Origin: Leptospiraceae bacterium
GTDB lineage: Bacteria > Spirochaetota > Leptospiria > Turneriellales > Turneriellaceae
Direction: 5' to 3'
Length of the DNA stretch: 16,444 bases
Assembly (NCBI GenBank): GCA_016788945.1
Contig: JAEUSA010000423.1
Span: 1-16,444 of the forward strand
The translations under genes were made by a program, and so were the position numbers. Numbering within the stretch: the first letter of the stretch is position 1; every line of letters starts with the position of its first letter. Below, piece after piece: positions 7,226 to 13,446 of this stretch. Under the pieces are notes generated by a model. The model had not been told where the DNA came from. It made no database searches and saw nothing but the letters and a program-made list of their open reading frames with translations.

Positions 7226-9141
7226 TTGCAAAGATGTACGGTCTGTCGCTGCTGCTGTTTTACACGGAAAAAAAGCGCATGCTGCGGTCATTGCAGGCGC
7301 TCGGTGTTGTCGATATCAACCTTACCGACACGGACACACCGCGCATGCAGAAGGCGCGCCGCGATATTGCCGAGATCCAGAAAGTTCTTTCTCTGATAGA
7401 AGAAACGAAGCGTTCGATTCCCAAAGACGCCGAGTTGCCGCATATTGAGCTGCCCGCCGAGTTCAGCGCGCAACTGACGGTCATACAGCGGCTGAAAGAC
7501 GAAAAGGAACATCTCGAAAGTGCGCTGCGCGAACTCAAGCAAGAGTTGCAGCGTTACGAAGGCTGGGGCGAGATTCCCGTCGAAGGCATTGCGCGCCTTG
7601 TACGCCATGGCGTGCGTATTCATCTGTTCATGGGTTCTGAGAGGTTTTTCGATCAGTATGATTTCGGTGAGCACTGTGTCGAAGTGATTGCGCGGGGGGG
7701 TAATACCGTGCGCTTTGCCATGGTGACCTTGGGCAGCGACGCCCCGATCATTCCGTTTCAAAAACTCAACGTCCCGGCGCGTTATGTTGCCGAAATGGTC
7801 AGCCAGAGTGAAATACTCTCACGCCGGCTCGGCGAAGCCAATGCGCGCATCGCGGCGCTCGCGGGTTCGGTGCAGCAGATTATGCGTTCGGCGCGGCTGA
7901 TAGAAACGCGTCGCCGGTTTGAGCATGCCAAATCGAGCCTCGCGGCCGATGGAAGCAGTACGGTGTTTGGTCTGCGCGGCTTTTTTCCCGCGTCGCGACG
8001 CGAGCGCGTCGTGCGTTTTCTCGAGCACCACCGGCTTGCGTATACTATTGATGAGCCGGCAAGCGAGGAGGCGGTGCCGGTCAAACTCGTGAATGGTTTC
8101 TGGTCGCGGCTGTTCGAGCCAATCACGCGCATTTTTTCTTTGCCTGCATACCGTGAACTTGACCCGACACCATTTTTTGCGCCTTTTTTTACTCTGTTTT
8201 TTGCTTTTTGTATGGGTGATGTCGGTTATGGAATCTTGTTTCTACTCGTTTCGGTTTTGCTACTGATGCGGCGCTCATTGCGGGCCATCGGCCTGCTCAC
8301 GCTGACGTTGTCGTTCGCGACGATTCTTTCAGGTCTGCTGATGAATTCTTTTTTCGGGGCCAACCTGTTTGTGCGCGACGCGCAGGGCCTCTTGCCTGCG
8401 GGCAGCAGCGCAGATATCGCTGTGTTTGCCGCCTACACGATTGAGGGGAAAACTTCGTTTCCGGCGATGACTCTCTCGCTGCTCATCGGTGTTATGCAGA
8501 TTTTCGTCGCCTTTGTACTTCAGGCGGTCAATGAGACGCTGGTGCTCGGTTGGCGGTATGCGTTCAAAGCGCTGTCCATGCTGATGATTGCGGCCGCTGC
8601 GTTTGTTCTCGCTGCGCATACGGATTTTCTGCGGTTAGGCTTCAACCGCACTTTTGCGATCGGGCCGTTGGCGGTCGGCAAAACTTTGACCGCCGTGCCC
8701 TTTGTCGCCGCCGAAGCCGTGTTGTTTGCGGGGCTCGTTGCCTTCTTTTTCTTCGGTAGCCCTGACCGCAAATGGTGGCTGCGTCCGCTCGCCGCGCTGT
8801 GGGATTTCTACGGTTTCTCGACAGGGTTATTAGGCGATTTTTTATCCTACATCCGCCTGTTTGCACTCGCGCTGGCCGGTGGGTTATTGGGCAATGCATT
8901 TAACCAGATCGCCTTTATGGTTTTACCCAAGGGCACAGCGGGGCCCGATTATGCTTCGCCGTGGATTATTGCCACAGTGCTCATTCTTATTCTCGGGCAT
9001 ACGCTGAATTTCGCGTTGGGCGCTTTGGGGGCGTTCGTGCATCCGCTGCGCCTCACATTCGTCGAATTTTACAAGAATATCAACTTTCGTGGTTCAGGCA
9101 GGCCTTACCGGCCGTTTAGCCGCGCTTCGTCGCTGAATTAA
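7222..9141 (+). CDS. atpI: V-type ATP synthase subunit I (a-subunit, membrane stator)
   Basis: Subunit I has a cytoplasmic N-terminal half with coiled coils at about residues 30-110, which bind the E stalk. The membrane half begins near residue 320. It contains FFAFCMGDVGYG, the usual first-helix motif, and LSYIRLFALALAG. Arg545 there corresponds to the essential ion-channel Arg735 of yeast Vph1. HPLRLTFVEFY near the C-terminus matches the second conserved Arg region. At 639 residues it is within family range. It ends 11 bases before subunit K. A run of seven G at 7694-7700 lies in the coding sequence; one added G would create an immediate stop. Confidence 0.95.
   Translation: MIAKMYGLSLLLFYTEKKRMLRSLQALGVVDINLTDTDTPRMQKARRDIAEIQKVLSLIEETKRSIPKDAELPHIELPAEFSAQLTVIQRLKDEKEHLESALRELKQELQRYEGWGEIPVEGIARLVRHGVRIHLFMGSERFFDQYDFGEHCVEVIARGGNTVRFAMVTLGSDAPIIPFQKLNVPARYVAEMVSQSEILSRRLGEANARIAALAGSVQQIMRSARLIETRRRFEHAKSSLAADGSSTVFGLRGFFPASRRERVVRFLEHHRLAYTIDEPASEEAVPVKLVNGFWSRLFEPITRIFSLPAYRELDPTPFFAPFFTLFFAFCMGDVGYGILFLLVSVLLLMRRSLRAIGLLTLTLSFATILSGLLMNSFFGANLFVRDAQGLLPAGSSADIAVFAAYTIEGKTSFPAMTLSLLIGVMQIFVAFVLQAVNETLVLGWRYAFKALSMLMIAAAAFVLAAHTDFLRLGFNRTFAIGPLAVGKTLTAVPFVAAEAVLFAGLVAFFFFGSPDRKWWLRPLAALWDFYGFSTGLLGDFLSYIRLFALALAGGLLGNAFNQIAFMVLPKGTAGPDYASPWIIATVLILILGHTLNFALGALGAFVHPLRLTFVEFYKNINFRGSGRPYRPFSRASSLN
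7694..7700 (+). repeat. G7 homopolymer in atpI
   Basis: Seven consecutive G bases encode part of Arg158-Gly159-Gly160 of subunit I. If one G were added, the next codon read after the tract would be TAA, giving truncation at about residue 160. The tract is short for phase variation, and sequencing error or chance are alternatives. Confidence 0.5.
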
Positions 9142-9147
9142 AAGGAG
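9142..9147 (+). promoter_or_regulatory. Strong Shine-Dalgarno sequence of atpK
   Basis: AAGGAG lies five bases before the ATG of subunit K. It is the only near-consensus ribosome binding site in the V-ATPase operon, where the other internal genes start by overlap. This fits the high copy number of K in the membrane ring. Confidence 0.75.
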
Positions 9148-9152
9148 AAACA

Positions 9153-9596
9153 ATGGAAACAATAGTCGCAACAACGGGTTTGGCGCTGATGGTGGGGTTA
9201 TCGGGCATCGGTTCGGCAATCGGACTGTCGATGGCGGGTTCGTCGGTATTGGGTATGATAAAGAAGAAACCCGAATCGTTCGGCAATGCACTGGTGCTGG
9301 CGGGGTTGCCGGCGACGCAGGGACTTTATGGTTTTGTCGCTTTCATTCTCTATTCTGCAGATGTCAAAACCGGCATCACGATGTTCCATGCAGCGGTTGT
9401 GTTCGGTGCAGGGCTTGCGGTGGGGCTGGTGTGCCTCATCTCAGCGATACAGCAGGCAAATGTGTGTTCGAGCGGCATTCAGGCGATCGGCGGCGGCCAC
9501 GATGCGTTCGGCAAGACCATGATTCTCGCGGCTTTTCCCGAGTTTTATGCCATTCTTTCTCTCGTTGCGGCGATTTTGATGAAGGGGCTGTTGTAG
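9153..9596 (+). CDS. atpK: V-type ATP synthase subunit K (membrane rotor ring)
   Basis: Subunit K forms the ion-carrying rotor ring. The 147 residues make four membrane helices in two hairpins, the double-length form typical of V-ATPases. The first hairpin has LPATQGLYGF with Gln56 where a carboxylate could sit. The second has AAFPEFYAIL with the ion-binding Glu130, giving one carboxylate per subunit. Leu52, Thr55, Gln56, Gln101 and Glu130 correspond to Enterococcus hirae NtpK Leu61, Thr64, Gln65, Gln110 and Glu139, all at an offset of nine, and those five residues hold Na+ in that protein. Sodium coupling is therefore plausible but not shown. The gene has its own strong ribosome binding site and is last in the operon. 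Confidence 0.96.
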   Translation: METIVATTGLALMVGLSGIGSAIGLSMAGSSVLGMIKKKPESFGNALVLAGLPATQGLYGFVAFILYSADVKTGITMFHAAVVFGAGLAVGLVCLISAIQQANVCSSGIQAIGGGHDAFGKTMILAAFPEFYAILSLVAAILMKGLL

Positions 9597-9605
9597 AGGC
9601 AACGA

Positions 9606-10172
9606 TTACTTCTGCCATTCGGGTTCCTGAATCTCTTCAAGAAAATTCAGGTAACGCGCGAGCACAAAAAAATAGTCGGATAACCGGTTGATATAGGTTA
9701 TCAGCAGCCCAGAAGCGGCTTTGCTTTCGATCATCGCGCGCTCGGCGCGACGTGCTACCGAACGGCAAAGGTGCGCATGAGCCGCCGCGCTGCCACCACC
9801 TGGCAGAATAAAATTCTTGAGCGGCGTCAGGTGCGCCTGCATATCGTCAATTGCCTGTTCGAGCGTACTAATATCGGTTTCCCCCACACGGCGGGGTAGT
9901 TTTGCGAGAAATTTATCATCACCGGTAGCAAGCTCGGCGCCGAGGTCGAACAGGTTGTTCTGCAATTTATGCAGCAGGTGCATGATCTGCGTGTATTCTT
10001 TGACGTGTTTGAGCGCCTTTTTCTGCACAATGTCGGCAGCGAGTACACCGATAAAACTGTTCAGTTCGTCGATTTCGCCGTATGCAGCGACGCGCGGATG
10101 ATTTTTTTTGACGCGCCCACCGCCGAACAGCGAAGTTTCGCCCGCATCACCCGTTTTGGTATAAATTTTCAT
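9606..10172 (-). CDS. pduO: Cob(I)alamin adenosyltransferase, PduO/MMAB type
   Basis: This enzyme transfers the adenosyl group of ATP to cob(I)alamin to make coenzyme B12. The 188-residue protein has the family signature near the N-terminus ([15 protein letters not shown], about 4-18), GEIDELNSF (32-40), LPGG (123-126), [12 protein letters not shown] (136-147) and [13 protein letters not shown] (161-173). These cover the ATP-binding loop and the conserved Arg/Glu residues of the PduO type, which is unrelated to the CobA/BtuR type. Its ATG overlaps the TGA of the pyruvate kinase gene by four bases, so the two are probably co-translated. It converges on atpK with nine bases between stops and no visible terminator. 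Family assignment is strong; the B12-dependent process it serves is not visible here. Confidence 0.93.
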   Translation of the reverse strand: MKIYTKTGDAGETSLFGGGRVKKNHPRVAAYGEIDELNSFIGVLAADIVQKKALKHVKEYTQIMHLLHKLQNNLFDLGAELATGDDKFLAKLPRRVGETDISTLEQAIDDMQAHLTPLKNFILPGGGSAAAHAHLCRSVARRAERAMIESKAASGLLITYINRLSDYFFVLARYLNFLEEIQEPEWQK

Positions 10173-11575
10173 ACATGCCTCACCTGAATAGACTCGACGC
10201 GTTCGGTACCGGCGATAATATCTGAAACGATGACCACCCGAGCGCCAGCAGGCAAAAGTTTCTTCTTTTGCAGTAGGGCGAACGCGGTTTTGATCGTGCG
10301 CTCGGGGTCGCTCGAAAAATCAATGCGGTAGGGATAACACGCCCGGTTCAACAGCAGCTTACGGCGAACCGTCGACATATTCGTGAAAGCGAATACCGTC
10401 GCATAACGCGGACGGTATGCGGTGACGAAGTCGGCGGTGAGGCCGCGGCGCGTGAAGACGACAATCGCTTCTGCCTTGAGATGATCGGCGAGTTCGACCG
10501 CAGATTCGGCGAAGGCGGCTTTGACTTCGCTCGACTTAAAATCGCGCGACCAGCCGATGCCCCCCGTGCGTTCGATGCGCATGAGTATTTTGTCGAGCGT
10601 CTCTGCCGCCTTGATGGGAAATTTACCCGCCGCAGTCTCACCCGAGAGCATCGTCGCGTCCACTTCTTCGTACGCCGCATTGGCAACGTCGGTCACCTCG
10701 GCGCGCGTCGGTATCGGATTTTCGATCATGGATTCGAGTAGGTGCGTCGCGACGATGACACGTTTGCCTTGAAACGCACATTCTTTGACGATGCGGCGCT
10801 GTATAATAGGCAGTTCTTCAATCGGCACTTCGACGCCGAGATCGCCGCGCGCGACCATAACGCCGTGCGACGCAGAAATGATCTCTTTATAGTTCTGCAC
10901 GGCCTGCGAATCTTCGATTTTGGCGATAACTTGCGCATGCCCGTTGTAGCGCTCGACCATGCGCTTACATTCCTCGACGTCGGCCGCCGTACGCACAAAG
11001 GACAAAGCGATAAAATCGACGTCGTTCTTCAGCCCGAACATGATATCCTGCACGTCTTTGGCAGTGATGGAGGGCAGGTTGACGCGAATGCCCGGCAGAT
11101 TGATATGCCGGCGCGATTTTACGACGCCGCCATCGACGACTTTGCATTTGAGGCCAAAATCGGTTTTTTCTACCACGTCAAGGTTGATGATGCCGTTATC
11201 GAGAGTAACGCGGTCGCCGGGCTTCAGATCTTTCAGCATGTCGCGGTAGTTGACCGTAATCACACTCTTGGCTTCGGGATTCTCCGAGCCGGCGGTAATT
11301 TCAATGGTGTCACCGACGGCGAGCGTGAAGTTCTCCATGAGGTCACCCGTGCGGATTTCAGGGCCCTGCGTATCGAGCAAAATCGCAATCGGCATTGCCG
11401 CAGTCTTGTTGTACGACTTGATGCGTTGGATAACCTCTTGGTGTCCCTTCTGATCGCCGTGCGACATGTTGATGCGCGCAATATTCATGCCCGCTGCCGC
11501 GAGCGCGCGTATCTTATCGAGCGTATTGGTCGCAGGTCCGATAGTGCAGATGATTTTGGTTTTGCGGAAAGCCAT
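10169..11575 (-). CDS. pyk: Pyruvate kinase
   Basis: Pyruvate kinase makes pyruvate and ATP from phosphoenolpyruvate and ADP in glycolysis. The start chosen, ATG at 11575, gives 468 residues beginning [15 protein letters not shown], with AAAGG nine bases upstream. A TTG at 11614 would add 13 unlikely residues. Visible motifs are ARINMSHG (33-40), [12 protein letters not shown] (66-77), VIAKIED with the catalytic Lys, [12 protein letters not shown], and the ATHLLESM and [15 protein letters not shown] segments. In the monovalent-cation region the Glu of GPEIR (residue 73, Glu117 in rabbit numbering) predicts K+ dependence, while Gln70 replaces the Lys normally paired with it. The C-terminal allosteric-type domain is present to the end. 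The gene is first of a two-gene unit with the adenosyltransferase. Confidence 0.96.
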   Translation of the reverse strand: MAFRKTKIICTIGPATNTLDKIRALAAAGMNIARINMSHGDQKGHQEVIQRIKSYNKTAAMPIAILLDTQGPEIRTGDLMENFTLAVGDTIEITAGSENPEAKSVITVNYRDMLKDLKPGDRVTLDNGIINLDVVEKTDFGLKCKVVDGGVVKSRRHINLPGIRVNLPSITAKDVQDIMFGLKNDVDFIALSFVRTAADVEECKRMVERYNGHAQVIAKIEDSQAVQNYKEIISASHGVMVARGDLGVEVPIEELPIIQRRIVKECAFQGKRVIVATHLLESMIENPIPTRAEVTDVANAAYEEVDATMLSGETAAGKFPIKAAETLDKILMRIERTGGIGWSRDFKSSEVKAAFAESAVELADHLKAEAIVVFTRRGLTADFVTAYRPRYATVFAFTNMSTVRRKLLLNRACYPYRIDFSSDPERTIKTAFALLQKKKLLPAGARVVIVSDIIAGTERVESIQVRHV

Positions 11576-11580
11576 ACGCT

Positions 11581-11603
11581 GGTGCCTTTGAAGCAAAGGC
11601 GCC
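11581..11603 (-). promoter_or_regulatory. pyk: Inverted repeat that includes the pyruvate kinase ribosome binding site
   Basis: The arms GGTGCCTTTG (11581-11590) and CAAAGGCGCC (11594-11603) flank a three-base loop. In the pyk transcript this forms a nine-pair stem with one C-A mismatch, and the AAAGG that would bind the ribosome lies in the second arm. The stem ends five bases before the ATG. It could limit translation initiation unless opened. No poly-U follows on either strand, so it is not a standard terminator. Confidence 0.5.
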
Positions 11604-11641
11604 GGCTGCGGCAAGTGCGTTTATTTCCCGCTTTGCGCTCT

Positions 11642-11658
11642 GGGCTGCGCGGCAGCTC
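11642..11658. repeat. Inverted repeat in the pyk / 11721 intergenic region
   Basis: GGGCTGC (11642-11648) and GCAGCTC (11652-11658) can pair over seven positions, one a G-U pair, around a three-base loop. It sits midway in the divergent region between pyruvate kinase and the partner-switch operon. It may be part of the pyk leader or a protein site; no function is shown. Confidence 0.35.
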
Positions 11659-11698
11659 CCTTTCGGGTTTCGGAAAAATCCTTGTCCTGCGCGTGGGC

Positions 11699-11713
11699 GG
11701 TTACGGCGTAACC
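11699..11713. promoter_or_regulatory. 15-base palindrome GGTTACG-G-CGTAACC before the partner-switch operon
   Basis: The seven-base arms are perfect and separated by one G. The palindrome ends seven bases before the ATG at 11721. Its position suits an operator or a leader hairpin that affects initiation, since no other ribosome binding site is visible there. A chance palindrome cannot be excluded. Confidence 0.45.
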
Positions 11714-11720
11714 TGCGACT

Positions 11721-12638
11721 ATGGAGGATCTCTACTCGTTAAAGCCCAATCGCAGCGTCGAAGCGCAGGAACTCAACCGCTTGCTGCGGCTACTGGCGCA
11801 GGCAGGTAAGACGCATTTCAAGAAATACCTGTACGACCCCCTGTATCGCGCAGGATGGGAGAGAAAGGCCGCCGAAGCGCGCAAAGTGCTCGATCACTTG
11901 CGCAATGAAGTGAAAAATCCTGCATACCGCAAAGCGCTGCCGCCGAACTGCAAGCGCATGATCGGTGCGGCCATGGCAGAAAATTTTTCTGTGCTCGGCG
12001 ATTGCGCGCTGTTTTTTCTCGATGTGATACAGAATCTGCCGCAGATCGCCGAAGCGCCCGAGTCGGTCGAGTTTATCGGCATTCTCAAAGCACCGCTCGG
12101 CGAATGGCAGCAGGTGCACAATGAGCGCAGCGCTTATCTGTTCGACCGAGAGCTCAACAACCTGCAAGATTCTCAGATTGCCGAAGCTTTTGAACCGGTA
12201 AAGCTTGGCGTCACCGAAGAGCGGGCGCGCATTACTGCCGAAATTCAGCGGCTGTACCAGCAGATTCTGGTCGCTTCGCGCAGCGATAACTTCAAACGCG
12301 CAGCCCAGTTGCTCTCGCGTTATATGATTGAATTCAGCGACGCCGAAAATTATGCAGAAAAAGACGTCCGCAAGGTCGTCGATGCACTCAGTGCGCGCGA
12401 CAAAACCTTTAACGAATCGCTGAATGCCATGCTCGCGACCGATCTTTACTACCGTATTACGCAGGGCATTATGAAGGGCGATCTCAAGATTGCGGTGCGC
12501 ATGATACGCAAGTACGCACATATTTTCGAGGGTAACCCCGAGATACGCTATTATTATGAAATTGACCGCCTCGAACGTATGCTCTACAACGTCATAACGA
12601 AAAAAGATCTCTGGAAAACATTAAAGAGGACAAGCTGA
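11721..12638 (+). CDS. Hypothetical helical protein at the head of a partner-switching operon, 305 aa
   Basis: I do not recognise this protein. It appears cytoplasmic, with no signal peptide or membrane span, and is almost wholly helical, with repeated amphipathic segments such as EIQRLYQQILVASRSDNFKR and GDLKIAVRMIRKYAHIFEGN that recall helical-repeat (TPR- or HEAT-like) folds. No catalytic motif is visible. ATG at 11721 is the first possible start because an in-frame stop lies at 11709-11711. It has no upstream Shine-Dalgarno; a GGAGG lies inside codons 1-3 instead. Its TGA shares one base with the ATG of the STAS gene, so it belongs to the same operon as the STAS protein, kinase and phosphatase. 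That context suggests an adaptor or output protein for the partner switch; this is inference. Confidence 0.8.
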   Translation: MEDLYSLKPNRSVEAQELNRLLRLLAQAGKTHFKKYLYDPLYRAGWERKAAEARKVLDHLRNEVKNPAYRKALPPNCKRMIGAAMAENFSVLGDCALFFLDVIQNLPQIAEAPESVEFIGILKAPLGEWQQVHNERSAYLFDRELNNLQDSQIAEAFEPVKLGVTEERARITAEIQRLYQQILVASRSDNFKRAAQLLSRYMIEFSDAENYAEKDVRKVVDALSARDKTFNESLNAMLATDLYYRITQGIMKGDLKIAVRMIRKYAHIFEGNPEIRYYYEIDRLERMLYNVITKKDLWKTLKRTS

Positions 12639-12985
12639 TGGCAGAAGCTCAACTACAAATAACCGAAAAAGTGAATGGTAAAAAAGCCGTACTCACCATT
12701 GCGGGTGAACTCGATGCAAAGACCACGCCTTCGCTCAAGGCGAAGCTCGATGAGCTGATGGCAGCGGGAGTCGACGGCCTGTTGATCGATTGCACGCGCC
12801 TGACGTACGTCGCTTCGGCCGGTATCGGTGCTCTCAACGCCGTGCTCAAAACGCTGAAAGACAAAGGCGGCAAGATGGCTCTTGCGGCGCTGACCAAAGA
12901 AGTGCGCGACACGATGGATCTCATGTTTTTCACGAAGCGCGTCGCTGTTTACAATACAGCTGCCGAGGGCGAAAAAAATATCTAA
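12638..12985 (+). CDS. STAS-domain anti-sigma factor antagonist (SpoIIAA/RsbV-like)
   Basis: This 115-residue protein is a single STAS domain. In the unphosphorylated state such proteins bind the anti-sigma kinase and release its target. The core LTIAGELDAKTTPSLKAKL (19-37) and LLIDCTRLTYVASAGIGAL (48-66) match the family. Ser60 in VASAGIG sits at the position phosphorylated in SpoIIAA (DSSG), with the following Ser replaced by Ala. A ribosome binding site, AGAGG at 12625-12629, precedes the ATG, which shares one base with the upstream stop. The kinase gene starts two bases after its stop. The partner is presumably that kinase, and the neighbouring phosphatase should reactivate it. Confidence 0.92.
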   Translation: MAEAQLQITEKVNGKKAVLTIAGELDAKTTPSLKAKLDELMAAGVDGLLIDCTRLTYVASAGIGALNAVLKTLKDKGGKMALAALTKEVRDTMDLMFFTKRVAVYNTAAEGEKNI

Positions 12986-12987
12986 TT

Positions 12988-13446
12988 TTGCGTACCGAAA
13001 TCGCACTGAAAATTTCGGGCGACCTTGGCGAACTGAAAGGAGTGCGCGAGGCGGTGCGCGCATTTCTCGATTCGACGAAACATATCGACATCGGTGAAGA
13101 CGCGGCCGCTGGGCTCGATTCGATCGCGCAAAGCCGCATCATTCTGGCAATCGACGAAGCCGTGGCGAATATCATCGAGCACGGGTTTTCCGATCCGCAA
13201 TCATTGGCGGGGGCGCAAATTTCGCTGACGATGCGCAAAGAGCCCAAGCTGGTCGAATTTGAAATACGCGACAACGGCGTGGCATTCAACCCGCTGGAAA
13301 AAAAACCTGATACCGAACTGTATTATGAAGAAGGTCTGGAAAATGGCATGGGCCTTGTGGCGCTGACAACACTTGATTGTGCATACCGGCGCGATGGCGG
13401 ACACAATTTGCTGATTCTGCGCCGTGAATGGGGTAACGGAAAATGA
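12988..13446 (+). CDS. Anti-sigma factor serine kinase (RsbW/SpoIIAB-like GHKL ATPase), TTG start
   Basis: This 152-residue protein is a GHKL-fold ATPase that phosphorylates a STAS antagonist and sequesters a sigma factor or other target. The N box is AIDEAVANIIEH (54-65), with Glu57 and Asn61. The G1 box is IRDNGVAFNP (93-102), and the G2 region is GLENGMGLVAL (116-126). The reading frame has no ATG near the family's N-terminus. TTG at 12988, two bases after the STAS stop, gives MRTEIALKISGDLGELKGVR, which matches the usual first strand and helix. A GTG at 13042 would delete that strand. An ATG far upstream (12790) lies inside the STAS gene and is not credible. Its stop overlaps the phosphatase start by four bases. 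An eight-A run lies at 13298-13305. Confidence 0.9.
   Translation: MRTEIALKISGDLGELKGVREAVRAFLDSTKHIDIGEDAAAGLDSIAQSRIILAIDEAVANIIEHGFSDPQSLAGAQISLTMRKEPKLVEFEIRDNGVAFNPLEKKPDTELYYEEGLENGMGLVALTTLDCAYRRDGGHNLLILRREWGNGK

Noticed and set aside
11576..11614. TTG start for pyruvate kinase adding 13 residues
   Set aside because: The added residues ([13 protein letters not shown]) are atypical, and the ATG at 11575 has a ribosome binding sequence and the standard N-terminus.
10742..11809. Long open frame antisense to pyruvate kinase
   Set aside because: The opposite strand encodes an unmistakable pyruvate kinase. The antisense frame reflects GC-rich codon bias and its protein has no family pattern.
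12790..12987. Upstream ATG extension of the anti-sigma kinase
   Set aside because: It would overlap most of the STAS gene, and the extra residues do not resemble the kinase family.
13298..13305. Run of eight A in the kinase gene
   Set aside because: It encodes Glu-Lys-Lys in a variable loop and is common in such sequence. Nothing else suggests regulated slippage.
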